A DNA stretch of 40,443 bases from Thiotrichales bacterium (GCA_016744475.1 JADGEH010000014.1:31264-71706), one strand, 5' to 3'. Positions 29,731-38,422 are shown, counted from the first letter of the stretch. Program-made: numbers and translations. Notes: a model not told the origin generated them from the sequence alone.

Positions 29731-30208
29731 TTAATAATTGTTGAATCATGATGCGCGTGTCATCAGGTGACTCTGCTTCAGTCGCGGGAGTCCAAGACAT
29801 ATCAGTTTCCAATCGATAAGAACCTAAAAATTCATGAGGCGGCTGAGCGCCCCATTCTTGTGGAGACAACATAGAAAAATAGCGTTCATCATTATCCTTA
29901 CAATACAAATGATAAAACCGCCCTGGTTGACGTTTGAAATGACAAGGCACGCGATGTAAATCTTGATCACGCTGTGTGGCTTCCAACACGTTTTTAGCTT
30001 CTTCTTGCAAAATCCGCATTTGATCCGCAATCACGCGCAATTTACCTGTCGCAACCCCTGTCAACATTTGACTCGCCTGAGCCACTTCTTTCGCTAAATC
30101 CACCAATTCAATTGCTGGGGCTAAACGACTGACGGGATAAGGTGAACAATGATCAGCGCCTTGATGAACCTGTTTACCATCATATTTTTTCTGATTGTCA
30201 TGTTGCAT
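29705..30208 (-). CDS. DUF2452 family protein
   Basis: 167 residues. YPVSRLAPAIELVDLAKEVAQA, then LRVIADQMRILQEEAKNVLEATQRDQDLHRVPCHFKRQPGRFYHLY and YFSMLSPQEWG..PPHEFLGSYRLETDMSWTP form the family signature, which is also known from eukaryotic C1orf50-type proteins. Function is unknown. It is upstream of, and overlaps by about 26 nt, the adenine methylase gene, so the two are probably one operon. The first 20 residues are polar and variable. Confidence 0.85.
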   Translation of the reverse strand: MQHDNQKKYDGKQVHQGADHCSPYPVSRLAPAIELVDLAKEVAQASQMLTGVATGKLRVIADQMRILQEEAKNVLEATQRDQDLHRVPCHFKRQPGRFYHLYCKDNDERYFSMLSPQEWGAQPPHEFLGSYRLETDMSWTPATEAESPDDTRIMIQQLLNARLHEES

Positions 30209-30309
30209 AACAATATTTTATATCCTTTCTTTTTTAACGCTTGCGTTCTTTTGCGCCTCTAGCGCCGTTCGCGTTGTTTTTTACAACTAATGTCAGTTTT
30301 GCGCTGGTG

Positions 30310-33300
30310 CTATTGCAAAAATAATTGCAATTCCGAGATTTTAAAACCACGCGCTAAACGCATCGCTTGTGTATAAAAAGTGCTTTCTGAGGGCGTAATA
30401 CCCTCGGTGGGTAAGACTTCCAAATAGTCCAAAATCGCGCTCACATCGCCCAAAGCCGCCATACTACGTAACTCTTCCAAAACTTGCGGGGCTACACTGT
30501 CAACCAATGCTTCATTCGTCTCAGTCATGACCGATAATGCAGATGAAGGAGGCGCTTGAAAACCATCTAGGCAATATTGATGGAGGCTTTCAGTGTCCCA
30601 ACTAAGAATATCCAATGGCATTTCAAAGCTAAAATGGCTACCTCGTCCAATCTGGCTTTTCACGGTTAATTGTGCATCCATCAGTTTTAATAGTTTATGG
30701 GTAATAGCTAAACCCAAGCCCGTTCCTTTATGATATTTCTGTCCTTTGACTTGATGAAAGGGTAAGAAAATTTTCTCTAATTCCTGCTCTGCAATCCCTT
30801 CCCCTGTATCCTCAACGCTGACCGACAAGGTATGCTCACAATACGCTACAGACAGTTTTACACAGCCTTGTTCAGTAAATTTTAAAGCATTACTGAGTAA
30901 ATTAAATAAGATTTGGCGCAGGCGTTTTTCATCTCCACGCACCACAGCGGGAAAGCTATGGCGTGTTTCACAAGATTTTGATTCATACGCGAATTCAATA
31001 CATTTTTGTAGGGCTTGCTGAGAGAAAAAATGCGCCAGTTCTTGAAAGAAAGTTTGCAGAGCAAATTCTGAAGGATGTAATTCAATTTTACCCGCTTCAA
31101 TTTTAGATAAATCTAATACATCATTAATCAACATTAATAAGTGCTGAGCATTGTGCTGAATCAAAGATAATTGTTCAGATAGGACTTCATCAAGCTGGGG
31201 TTCTTGTTGCAAAATATGCGCATATCCCAGAATACTATTCAGCGGTGTGCGTAATTCATGCCCCATATTCGCCAGAAAAGCTGTTTTAGCACGATTGGCT
31301 GCTTCGGCATCTTCTTTAGCTTGTTCTAACTCAGATTCAGCCTGCTTACGTCGAGTCACGTCAAAATGTAAACCACTGACTTTAGACACCCGTTGGTGTT
31401 CATCACGCAAAATCCAGGCTTGTGCCCGCACATGACGAATCGCACCAGAGGGCTGCACCACACGATATTCAATATCAAAAGAGGTTTTTTCGTTGAAAGC
31501 TTGTTGAATCTTAGGTTCAACAAGAAGTAAATCTTCAGGATGCACGCATTTCTGCCAAGCCTCATGAGTGCCACCAAATTCATCGGGTTGTAAACCAAAA
31601 ATTTCCAAACTCCGTGCATCCCACACATTACTATTCAGCACTGCATCATATAAAAACTTACCCGCTCTGGTGGCATTTAAGGCGGATTGCAAATAGCGTT
31701 GATTTTCTTTCAAACTAGCTTCTAAATGTTTTTGTTGCGTTACATCTCGCCCTAGCACGACCAAACCTTTACGCTCACCCAATGCATCAAACAAAGGCAT
31801 TCTATTCACTTCAAAGTAATGCATTTGGCCTTGTTCATCTTCAATGTGCTCTGCACTGGTACTCGCGCATTGATTGTCCCAGACCACTTCATCACTGAGA
31901 AAACAAGCTTGATGCTTCGCCCCATATTCAGGCTGCATATCTGCCAGTTCTAACTCCGTTTTGCCTTGCCAGGGCTGATGTTGCAAATCAAACCATTGCA
32001 AGCCCGCCGCATTCACAATTTGCCAACGGCCTTGCCCATCTTTGAGATAAACCGCATCCGGTATCGCTTCAATCAACATTGACAAACGTTTTTCACTGTC
32101 TTGTAAAGCCTGCAAGCCCTGATGCTGATCAATCGCAATGCTGGTCAAATTCAAAGCCGCTTGAACTAAATATTGTTCATCTTCAGAAGGTAAGCGTGAG
32201 GTGCGGTAATAAATGGCAAAGGTACCCAAGATTTGACCCGCACGAGAATAAATCGGCTCAGACCAGCAAGAGCGTAAAGGGGTTTTTTCCACTAATTCAC
32301 GAAAATCACGCCAATACGGATGATTCAAAATATCCTCATTGATCACCCGCTCACCACGAAATATAGCGGTACCACAAGAACCCACTTCATCAGCAATCTT
32401 CACCCCATCTACCGCTTCACAATAAAAATCAGGCAAACTGGGGGCTGCTCCCACCGATAAGGTCTGATGCTCTGCGTCATATAACATCACAGAACACAAC
32501 ATTTCCTGATTAACAGACTCAATGAACTCCAGAATAGCGCATAAAATATCCGACAAAGGCTCATCTTGAGCGATCATCTCTAACACGCGACCCCGCCCTT
32601 TTTGCAACAAACGCACTTGATATTGCACCGTAATATCCTGAGCAATGCCTTGCACGGCTTCCACCTGCCCATCATCAGTAAAGACCGGAAACTCAGTGAC
32701 TCGTATTCGCCTGCGCCCGCCTTTTTTATGACACAAATCTAATTCATAAGGCGGTGGCTTCTGTCCTTGCAAGGTATATTCAGTATATTTATCAGCGGCT
32801 AAATTGATCGGATCATCGGTCAAGTATTTAGAATAATGAAATAAAAATTCAGCTTGAGAATACCCCAACACCTGCTTAATCGAAGGACTAATATAAGTAA
32901 ACACCCCATCCGCATCATGTCGATAAAAAAAATACTCATGACTTAACGATTCAATCAAATGACGATATTTCTCTTCACTATGACGCAATGCCTGCTCAGT
33001 TTCTCGCATTTGCGTCACATCCAAACAACTCCCCACCAACTGCCCCAATTGTCCGTTTGCATCAAATACCGCCGTACTGCGATCCAGCCAATAACGCCAA
33101 GCACCATCCTTGCTGCGGATGCGATATTCGATATGTAGCGTGTCACCACCATCCCGCTGATGCACCGACCAGTGATGAAAATGCCCCCTATCTTCAGGAT
33201 GAATACGCGCCTGCCAAGCCGTCAGCGTATGCGGAAACTCTTCTGGGGCAAACCCCAATGCTTGGTCAATCTCCCCAAACCACAACACATTATCTGAGTG

Positions 33301-33540
33301 AATCCCCCACTCATATAAAAAATCACTCGCCGCCTCAGCCATCAAACGAAAACGAACCTCGCTGGCACGACACGCTGTTGTACGTTGCTTAACACGCTCG
33401 TCAAGCAACGCATACGCTGTATGCAAAGCCTCCTCAGTGCGTTGTCGCTGCCAAATATTCACGGCTAAAAACACTAACAACAGGCTGCACAACACACTCA
33501 GAAAAACTAAAGAGAGAGCTACCATTAAGGGATCATTCAT
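30310..33540 (-). CDS. Membrane-anchored multi-PAS/GAF sensor histidine kinase
   Basis: 1076 residues. One N-terminal membrane helix (about 7-29) leads to PAS domains at about 63-185 and 188-310, a GAF domain at about 315-470 (ending near LTSIAIDQH), two more PAS domains at about 480-735, and a short coiled coil. HisKA follows with phospho-acceptor H761 in FLANMGHELRTPLNSILGY, then the ATPase with N-box ILFNLLSNALKFT, DTGEGIAEQE and KGTGLGLAI. A C-terminal 70-residue helical tail (LEELRSMAALGDVSAILDYLE) resembles tails found after kinase or receiver domains. There is no receiver domain and no adjacent response regulator, so it is an orphan kinase. The signal sensed is unknown. Confidence 0.93.
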   Translation of the reverse strand: MNDPLMVALSLVFLSVLCSLLLVFLAVNIWQRQRTEEALHTAYALLDERVKQRTTACRASEVRFRLMAEAASDFLYEWGIHSDNVLWFGEIDQALGFAPEEFPHTLTAWQARIHPEDRGHFHHWSVHQRDGGDTLHIEYRIRSKDGAWRYWLDRSTAVFDANGQLGQLVGSCLDVTQMRETEQALRHSEEKYRHLIESLSHEYFFYRHDADGVFTYISPSIKQVLGYSQAEFLFHYSKYLTDDPINLAADKYTEYTLQGQKPPPYELDLCHKKGGRRRIRVTEFPVFTDDGQVEAVQGIAQDITVQYQVRLLQKGRGRVLEMIAQDEPLSDILCAILEFIESVNQEMLCSVMLYDAEHQTLSVGAAPSLPDFYCEAVDGVKIADEVGSCGTAIFRGERVINEDILNHPYWRDFRELVEKTPLRSCWSEPIYSRAGQILGTFAIYYRTSRLPSEDEQYLVQAALNLTSIAIDQHQGLQALQDSEKRLSMLIEAIPDAVYLKDGQGRWQIVNAAGLQWFDLQHQPWQGKTELELADMQPEYGAKHQACFLSDEVVWDNQCASTSAEHIEDEQGQMHYFEVNRMPLFDALGERKGLVVLGRDVTQQKHLEASLKENQRYLQSALNATRAGKFLYDAVLNSNVWDARSLEIFGLQPDEFGGTHEAWQKCVHPEDLLLVEPKIQQAFNEKTSFDIEYRVVQPSGAIRHVRAQAWILRDEHQRVSKVSGLHFDVTRRKQAESELEQAKEDAEAANRAKTAFLANMGHELRTPLNSILGYAHILQQEPQLDEVLSEQLSLIQHNAQHLLMLINDVLDLSKIEAGKIELHPSEFALQTFFQELAHFFSQQALQKCIEFAYESKSCETRHSFPAVVRGDEKRLRQILFNLLSNALKFTEQGCVKLSVAYCEHTLSVSVEDTGEGIAEQELEKIFLPFHQVKGQKYHKGTGLGLAITHKLLKLMDAQLTVKSQIGRGSHFSFEMPLDILSWDTESLHQYCLDGFQAPPSSALSVMTETNEALVDSVAPQVLEELRSMAALGDVSAILDYLEVLPTEGITPSESTFYTQAMRLARGFKISELQLFLQ

Positions 33541-34104
33541 GATGTTTAGTGAGAAAGCCCACGGGCTTCCCCATCCGTTGCGGAGATTTGAAAAATAATG
33601 ACGAGATATTACACGAAAGGACAGGCATTTACGTCATAGCCCCATAGAACTATCACGACCGACAGTACACGGAATCACACATCAGATGCACACAGCGTGT
33701 AATAGACTTGCCCGGGCTTAAAACACCGACTGCAAAACAGCAGATATGGGCGGTTTTCCTCGCTCCTTTTCGTGATACGAATCCCTATGCTTTTCATACG
33801 AACGAAAAAAAACGGAAAACCTGACCAAAAGGGCAGATTTACAGCCGATTATCCCGTTTTCGTATAGGTTCTTAAGCCCGGACAAGTCTAATGAACAAAA
33901 ATCCCCCATTTTTTCCAAGCGATGTAAACCTAAAATGTGGAGCCTTTACGTAACGAGAGTGATTTGGCGAGGATACAAGAAAGAGCCATCAATCAGTAGT
34001 CCGTGAGAGATAACACCGCTAGCCAACAGATATTTAAAATGAAAATGACTAGGCTCATTTGACATTTGGAGGCTGGCGGCTTTTAGCCCTTTCCATGCTG
34101 ACTA
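33541..34104. other. 564-nt non-coding region with a miniature element
   Basis: Between the histidine kinase start and the IS630-like element. It holds the element at 33703-33890 and a 6-bp hairpin AAGCCC/GGGCTT (33555-33568). It also has the block TTTGGAGGCTGGCGGCTTTT (34065-34084), nearly repeated at 40425-40443. No supported gene. Confidence 0.6.
33703..33890. mobile_element. TAGACTTG-type miniature inverted-repeat element, copy A2 (complete)
   Basis: 188 bp. The left end TAGACTTGCCCGGGCTTAA and the complement of the right end TAGACTTGTCCGGGCTTAA differ at one position in 19, with TA at both outer edges. No coding function; a 66-codon minus-strand frame crossing it is an artefact. Related to the left half of the copy at 18652. 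Confidence 0.82.
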
Positions 34105-35219
34105 TAGCTATATTATACCATATGTGTAATAATTATAATTTAACTTCCATTAATAAACCAGGCTAAATAACTTTAAAGAATGACTATGAAAGACGCACTC
34201 TTATCTCTCATCAATTCAGGAAAGCCATTAGAAATAAAAAGAGCTATGGCTGTTCGTATGTCTATACGTGGATATAGCCGTGCAGACATTGCAGAAGAAC
34301 TGGGTGTCAGTGTCCAGTTTATAGATAAGTGGAAGCCCATTTATTTTGAACAAGGTGCAGAAGGACTGAAGTTGAAATACAAAGGATCGGAAGGTTATCT
34401 GTCAAAGCAAGAACGTCAATCTATCATTAAATATATACAATCTAATGAGACGATAACCAGCAGCGAATTAAAAGACTACATAAAAGCTCAATATGGTGTT
34501 GAATATAACTCCCCAAAATCGTATACAGACTTTCTGCATCAAGCGAATTTTAGTTATAAAAAGACACAAAAAGTCAACCCAAAAGGTCAGCCAGAACAGA
34601 TCGATGCTAAAAAAAAAGACATCCAAACACTGATTAATGACAATAAAGAAGATATAGAAAATGGTCATTTAATCATATGGATGGAGGATGAATATCATCA
34701 ACTATGGGGAGATGCTTGTGGGTTTGTTTGGGGTAAAAAAGGAGAACGTTTAGAAGTTCCGATGACAAATTTTCGCAAGAAACAAACAGGGTATGGTGCA
34801 GTCAATTGTTATACCGGAGAATTTATTCTTGGTGATTATGAGTCAGGTAGAACAGAATTTACTATTAAGTTTGTTAAAAGCATACTGGAAAAGTATCCTT
34901 TATCAAGACACGTCTTTATATGGGATGGCGCATCTTGCCATATATCAAATGAGTTCAAGGATTATTTAAAATCAATAAATGATGAATTATCAGAAGAAGA
35001 ATGGAAAATAAAATGTATTAAGTTTGCACCCAATGCACCGCAGCAAAATCCTGTGGAAGATATTTGGTTATATGGAAAAAACTGGGTGAGGAAAAATTTT
35101 AAGTTTATTGAGACATTTGATGATGCAGTTCAAATTTTTAGAGATTGTTTGTCAGGTGAATACTTTCAGTTTGATAAATTAAAAAGTTATATGATTTTAT
35201 GAATGATGTATTTTAGCTA
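34105..35219 (+). mobile_element. IS630-like insertion sequence, apparently complete
   Basis: About 1115 bp. The left end TAGCTATATTATA (34105) and the complement of the right end TAGCTAAAATACA match at 10 of 13 positions. TA dinucleotides flank both ends (34103-34104 and 35220-35221), as expected for an IS630/Tc1-mariner TA target duplication. It contains one transposase gene. Its ends match those of the small element at 36275-36373. Confidence 0.8.
34180..35202 (+). CDS. IS630-family transposase
   Basis: 340 residues, single intact frame. The N-terminal helix-turn-helix (about 25-60, MSIRGYSRADIAEELGVSVQFIDKW) and a second wing/HTH (about 75-125) precede the DDE domain. Probable catalytic residues are D170 in WMEDEYHQ, D249 in IWDGASCH and E293 in QQNPVEDIWLYGKNW, the N-P-hydrophobic-E-x-x-W form of IS630. 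The D249-E293 spacing (43 residues) is longer than the usual 34 because of a charged insert NDELSEEEWK. Start ATG at 34180 or 34186. No frameshift is visible, so it may be active. Confidence 0.93.
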   Translation: MTMKDALLSLINSGKPLEIKRAMAVRMSIRGYSRADIAEELGVSVQFIDKWKPIYFEQGAEGLKLKYKGSEGYLSKQERQSIIKYIQSNETITSSELKDYIKAQYGVEYNSPKSYTDFLHQANFSYKKTQKVNPKGQPEQIDAKKKDIQTLINDNKEDIENGHLIIWMEDEYHQLWGDACGFVWGKKGERLEVPMTNFRKKQTGYGAVNCYTGEFILGDYESGRTEFTIKFVKSILEKYPLSRHVFIWDGASCHISNEFKDYLKSINDELSEEEWKIKCIKFAPNAPQQNPVEDIWLYGKNWVRKNFKFIETFDDAVQIFRDCLSGEYFQFDKLKSYMIL

Positions 35220-35235
35220 TATAGGGACAATATTT

Positions 35236-35305
35236 CAGTTGTACTGGAGCATCGTGGTTAAGACCTGACAGGTTTTGGAAACCTGTCAGGTCTGTCGTAC
35301 AACTG
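35236..35305. repeat. Nested perfect palindromes just downstream of the IS
   Basis: The outer pair CAGTTGTAC (35236-35244) / GTACAACTG (35297-35305) encloses an inner 15-bp perfect pair AGACCTGACAGGTTT (35261-35275) / AAACCTGTCAGGTCT (35279-35293) with a 3-nt loop. It starts 15 nt after the IS630 target duplication. It looks like a repetitive extragenic palindrome. Confidence 0.8.
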
Positions 35306-35372
35306 ACTTATGTTCTCTATATGTTATTTTTTTCCACCAACGAAATAAGCAATAAAACACCTCATGCTCTTA

Positions 35373-35423
35373 TTAAACAGGTTGCAAGGGGTGTTCATTG
35401 ACTGCAAAGGTGTGGATTTTGGC
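35373..35423. mobile_element. Fragment of a TAGACTTGTTGC-type miniature element
   Basis: GTTGCAAGGGGTGTTCATTG, then ACTGCAAAGGTGTGGATTTT, matches the complement of the right end of copy B1 (GTTGCAAGGGGTATGCATCG, ACTGCAAAGGCGTGGACTTT). The outermost TAGACTT is altered and the rest of the element is absent. Confidence 0.6.
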
Positions 35424-35462
35424 AAGAAAGACGAGCTTTCTTAAAAGAAGGTTGATGATTTT

Positions 35463-35990
35463 TTACCACATCAAATCATCAGGTATTTTGTAATCAGCAT
35501 ATAGATCGTCATTATCTGTATTTTGTTCCGCACTATGTTGAATCACAACATTGGCATCACGGGCACGAATTTTTTCTGCAACATCAGGTTTGACCACTTC
35601 ATATTGATCATCACATTTCACAATGTATAACTTGTCCTGGCTTAATTGCTCCAAAATAACTTGTGAAACATATAATTGCTTCACCACTTTACCATCCACA
35701 AAATGATAATTGAATTCACCATCAATATTTGTTTGTCGATTTTGTGCAATTAACTGTCGAATTTGCGCATTGACCGCTTTTGCCTGAGCTTGTTCTTGTT
35801 TTTGCTGGTTTAACAGCCGATCCTGCTCAACTCTTTCTGCCTGAAGTTGCGCCGCCTGTTGTTTCACAACATCGCTCGTTTTGGTTTGCTGGGTTTTGTT
35901 TTTCTTACGTTGTTCCTGTTTGAGTTTTTTAACCTTCTTTTGATCCGTTAAACCCAGTTTCAAAAACTGATCTTGAAATGTATTACCCAT
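35463..35990 (-). CDS. DUF2058 family protein (YaiL-like)
   Basis: 175 residues from the ATG at 35990, chosen because AAGGGG sits 8 nt before it; the in-frame GTG at 35999 lies within that site. MGNTFQDQFLKLGLTDQKKVKKLKQEQRKKNK is the family start. A Gln/Lys-rich coiled coil (about 35-85) follows, then the compact domain YHFVDGKVVKQLYVSQVILEQLSQDKLYIV. E. coli YaiL is annotated as a nucleoprotein/polynucleotide-associated protein; function is not well defined. The acidic end DNDDLYADYKIPDDLMW is typical. Confidence 0.86.
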   Translation of the reverse strand: MGNTFQDQFLKLGLTDQKKVKKLKQEQRKKNKTQQTKTSDVVKQQAAQLQAERVEQDRLLNQQKQEQAQAKAVNAQIRQLIAQNRQTNIDGEFNYHFVDGKVVKQLYVSQVILEQLSQDKLYIVKCDDQYEVVKPDVAEKIRARDANVVIQHSAEQNTDNDDLYADYKIPDDLMW

Positions 35991-35998
35991 ATTTAACA

Positions 35999-36004
35999 CC
36001 CCTT
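35999..36004 (-). promoter_or_regulatory. Ribosome-binding site deciding the DUF2058 start
   Basis: AAGGGG on the minus strand, 8 nt before the ATG at 35990. Confidence 0.7.
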
Positions 36005-36085
36005 TTTGTTCATTGAATTTAAGCCGTGGTTATTGTGTTTCTCGTGTGATTCAGCAACAAGATAATTCTGTTGCAATTGAAATGT

Positions 36086-36668
36086 TCAAGCAGGATTAAC
36101 CGCTCTAAACGTGAAAAAAGTGGTATTGGCATTAATAATGTCAACAGAGCCTAAGCTATTGAGAGTATCTATATACCAAGTAGAAGGATAGGTCACTAAA
36201 ATCTCCGCAATTTTTTCACGTTTTCGTTTTATTTCAGCTTCTGATACGCCATTGGCGCATTTCATGTCGTAATATAGCAAAATTATATCAGTTGTTAAGA
36301 CTGCCAGTCCTTTAAGGACTGGCGGTCTTGGGTTTGGCTCTATCACAAGCCTATAAATGATATACTTTAGCTATAGAGTTCATGGGTAAAATCACTGGTC
36401 GATACTTTGTCGGTAAGCCTCACGTTCATGAATGAAATGCAATGTCCAAATGAAATGCAATGTCCAATTGTTTATCACATAATCAAACGGGGCATGTTGT
36501 TCTGGAAATTGTTCAGAATGAATTAAGGTGGCTTTATTGAAAAACTGGGCTAACATGTCTGCTGAAGATTCAACGCCATACAGATTGGTGTAGCCCATTT
36601 GGTGTAATTGTCTGAGAGTTTCTCCCAAAACACTGCCGATATCAATAATCTTAGTGTTGTGATTGTTG
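36086..36668 (-). pseudogene. Class I SAM methyltransferase remnant, split by a miniature element
   Basis: Three pieces of one gene on the minus strand. The first (36668-36392) reads KIIDIGSVLGETLRQLHQMG.TNLYGVESSADML (AdoMet motif), then HAPFDYVINNWTLHFI, with WTLHFI duplicated by an 18-bp tandem repeat, then HERE. An apparent deletion and frame change follows, then LTDKVSTSDFTHELYYDMK. A 99-bp element (36275-36373) is inserted inside that segment, and the C-terminus continues MKCANGVSEAEIKRKREKI to IINANTTFFTFRA. Removing the element with one TA restores GAA CTC TAT TAC GAC ATG across the junction. The usual KPGG strand is missing. It is not expected to make a working enzyme. Confidence 0.8.
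36275..36373. mobile_element. 99-bp miniature element with IS630-like ends, inserted in a methyltransferase gene
   Basis: The left end TAGCAAAATTATATCA and the complement of the right end TAGCTAAAGTATATCA are inverted, with TA on both sides (36273-36274, 36374-36375). The right end matches the right end of the IS at 34105-35219 at about 20 of 23 bases; the left end matches the IS left end at about 16 of 22. The middle holds a 16-bp palindrome (36297-36312 / 36314-36329) with one G-U pair. It is probably a non-autonomous derivative moved by an IS630-type transposase. Confidence 0.82.
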
Positions 36669-36881
36669 TGCATAGATTTCTTGTACTTCAATCCCTGTAT
36701 AACTCGCTGCACCATAACAAGAACCTAAATCAAGAACATGCTTATCTTTGACTACATCTGCGGGCAATAACACACTGAATTTAGTTTCAAGAAAAGATTT
36801 ACTGACAGGATTAAATCCCCGATTACGTCGATTATCTTCTGTATAAAAAGCAGGGAAATCATCAAAAGCTAATTTATTCAT
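36651..36881 (-). pseudogene. N-terminal fragment of a second methyltransferase gene
   Basis: 76 residues, MNKLAFDDFPAFYTEDNRRNRG then VSKSFLETKFSVLLPADVVKDKHVLDLGSCYGAASYTGIEVQEIYAQQSQ. VLDLGSCYGAAS is an AdoMet motif I and TGIEVQ looks like motif II, but about ten residues usually between them are missing. The frame then stops where the next methyltransferase remnant, with its own motif I, begins in another frame. It is probably a deletion product fusing two former neighbours. Confidence 0.6.
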
Positions 36882-36917
36882 TTATATTTTCAATATTCTC
36901 TATCGGGTCAAGATTTT

Positions 36918-37316
36918 TTAATGCGATTTCTCTAACGAGTTAATCACACTTTCTGGCACACGCCATAAGAAAAACAATAAAACAAATGCCAACCCAAGTA
37001 GCATAGATTGTAGCCAAGGGTGTCCACTTAAGATGCTAATAGATAGAGAAAACATCACGACAATCATCCAGGTTGCACGTTTTTTTGTCGAGCGCAATAT
37101 AGTCTGTTGTTTTTCCCAACGCTGTAAATCATCGCCAATCCAGCGATTATTTAACAAAGCCTGATGAAACCGGGGCGAGCTTTTAGCAAAACAAGCCGCC
37201 GCTAAAATCATAAACGGTGTAGTTGGCAAAATAGGCAGAACGACACCCAGTAAACCCACTAAGAAAAGGACGCTTCCTAAGATTAGATACAGTGGGCGCT
37301 TAATGATATGAAACAA
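36918..37316 (-). CDS. YbaN/DUF454 family inner-membrane protein
   Basis: 132 residues. LYLILGSVLFLVGLLGVVLPILPTTPFMILAAACFAKSSPRFHQALLNNRWIGDDLQRWEKQ is the DUF454 signature, with LPTTPF and SSPRF. Membrane helices lie at about 10-42 and 82-120. It starts with TTG; an in-frame TGA lies 9 nt upstream, so no longer start exists, and AAAGG is about 10 nt upstream. Function is unknown. It lies between a decayed methyltransferase and rsgA. Confidence 0.88.
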   Translation of the reverse strand: MFHIIKRPLYLILGSVLFLVGLLGVVLPILPTTPFMILAAACFAKSSPRFHQALLNNRWIGDDLQRWEKQQTILRSTKKRATWMIVVMFSLSISILSGHPWLQSMLLGLAFVLLFFLWRVPESVINSLEKSH

Positions 37317-37372
37317 ATTAAATCAACCTTTTGCAGATTTCTTTATAGAACTGATTTGAAATACACAAAACA

Positions 37373-38413
37373 TCAGCTTTTTTTACGTTTATTTGTCTCG
37401 CTCAGAACCGAACGGTAAAAACGTCCCAGGTTGCGATCCTTGGCTCTTTTTTCCGCCAAGCTTGCGTTATTAAAGGCTTGTTCATCTTTGATTTTTAAGT
37501 AATTAGTCAATCTTCGTGGCTCAAGTTCCCCCGTCTCTATGGCTGCCTTAACGGCGCATCCTGGTTCGCTCTGATGCTGGCAATCAGAAAATTGACAATT
37601 GACCGCTAATTCATGAATTTCAGAAAAAGTATCTTTAACGCCTTGCTCGCAATCTGTGAGTTGCAACTCTCGCATACCGGGGGTATCCAGTAGTAAAGCA
37701 CCATCGGGCATCAGGTGTAAAGAACGATGCGTGGTGGTGTGTCGTCCTTTGCCATCATGACTGCGAATGGTAGCTGTAGCCTGAATATCATCCCCCATCA
37801 ATGTATTGACCAAAGTGGATTTCCCCACGCCCGATGATCCCAGAAAAGCAATAGTTTGCCCTATTCCGCACCAGGGTTTTAAAACCTCAACGCTCTGTGC
37901 ATCAAGTGCATTGAGTTTTTCAACTAATAACATGGGATTTGATACTTTTAGGGATTCAATATAATCATCTGGATTGTCACAACAATCTAGTTTGGTCATG
38001 ACCACAATGGCATCAACGCCCGCTTCATTGGTTAATCCCAAATAGCGTTCAACCCGGTTCAGATTAAAATCTTGATTCAATGAACAGACAATAAAAACAG
38101 TATCCACATTAGCCGCCATTAATTGTCGATCTGATTTTCCACCCACTATTTTGCGAGAAAATAAAGAATGTCGTTCCAATAGTTTTATAAATTGCTGCTG
38201 CTTATCCACTAAAACCCAATCCCCTACGGTCATTTTAGGTAAATAGGGATTGATTTCGAGTGCTAGATCACCTGATTCTGATATTAAACGATAAATAGAA
38301 CGATGATGAGCCATCACCCGTGCTGGAATATGGTCTTCCCCTTCTTGAAGAGACATTTGCTGCTGGAAAAAAGGCTTCCATCCCAATTGGGATAAAGAAA
38401 TAGAATGATTCAT
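37373..38413 (-). CDS. rsgA: Ribosome small subunit-dependent GTPase A
   Basis: Circularly permuted GTPase that checks 30S subunit maturation. 346 residues from the ATG at 38413, chosen for AGGA 5 nt upstream; the frame allows a start at 38434. An OB-fold (about 30-80) is followed by the permuted order G4 TKLD (140-143), G1 GSSGVGKST (192-200), switch with GRHTTTHR, and G3 DTPG (243-246). The zinc knuckle is C273, C278, H280, C286. The basic end (EKRAKDRNLGRFYRSVLSETNKRKKS) fits rRNA binding. All key residues are present. Confidence 0.95.
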   Translation of the reverse strand: MNHSISLSQLGWKPFFQQQMSLQEGEDHIPARVMAHHRSIYRLISESGDLALEINPYLPKMTVGDWVLVDKQQQFIKLLERHSLFSRKIVGGKSDRQLMAANVDTVFIVCSLNQDFNLNRVERYLGLTNEAGVDAIVVMTKLDCCDNPDDYIESLKVSNPMLLVEKLNALDAQSVEVLKPWCGIGQTIAFLGSSGVGKSTLVNTLMGDDIQATATIRSHDGKGRHTTTHRSLHLMPDGALLLDTPGMRELQLTDCEQGVKDTFSEIHELAVNCQFSDCQHQSEPGCAVKAAIETGELEPRRLTNYLKIKDEQAFNNASLAEKRAKDRNLGRFYRSVLSETNKRKKS

Positions 38414-38418
38414 AGTAA

Positions 38419-38422
38419 TCCT
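38419..38422 (-). promoter_or_regulatory. Ribosome-binding site deciding the rsgA start
   Basis: AGGA on the minus strand, 5 nt before the ATG at 38413; the upstream start at 38434 has no comparable site. Confidence 0.55.

Noticed and set aside
33551..33590. AAGCCC/GGGCTT hairpin reminiscent of IS200/IS605 right ends
   Set aside because: No tnpA or tnpB sequence is nearby, the stem is only 6 bp and it sits just upstream of the histidine kinase start; the resemblance is too weak.
33718..33918. 66-codon minus-strand frame
   Set aside because: It crosses the miniature element at 33703-33890 and is made mostly of its sequence; no domain or ribosome site.
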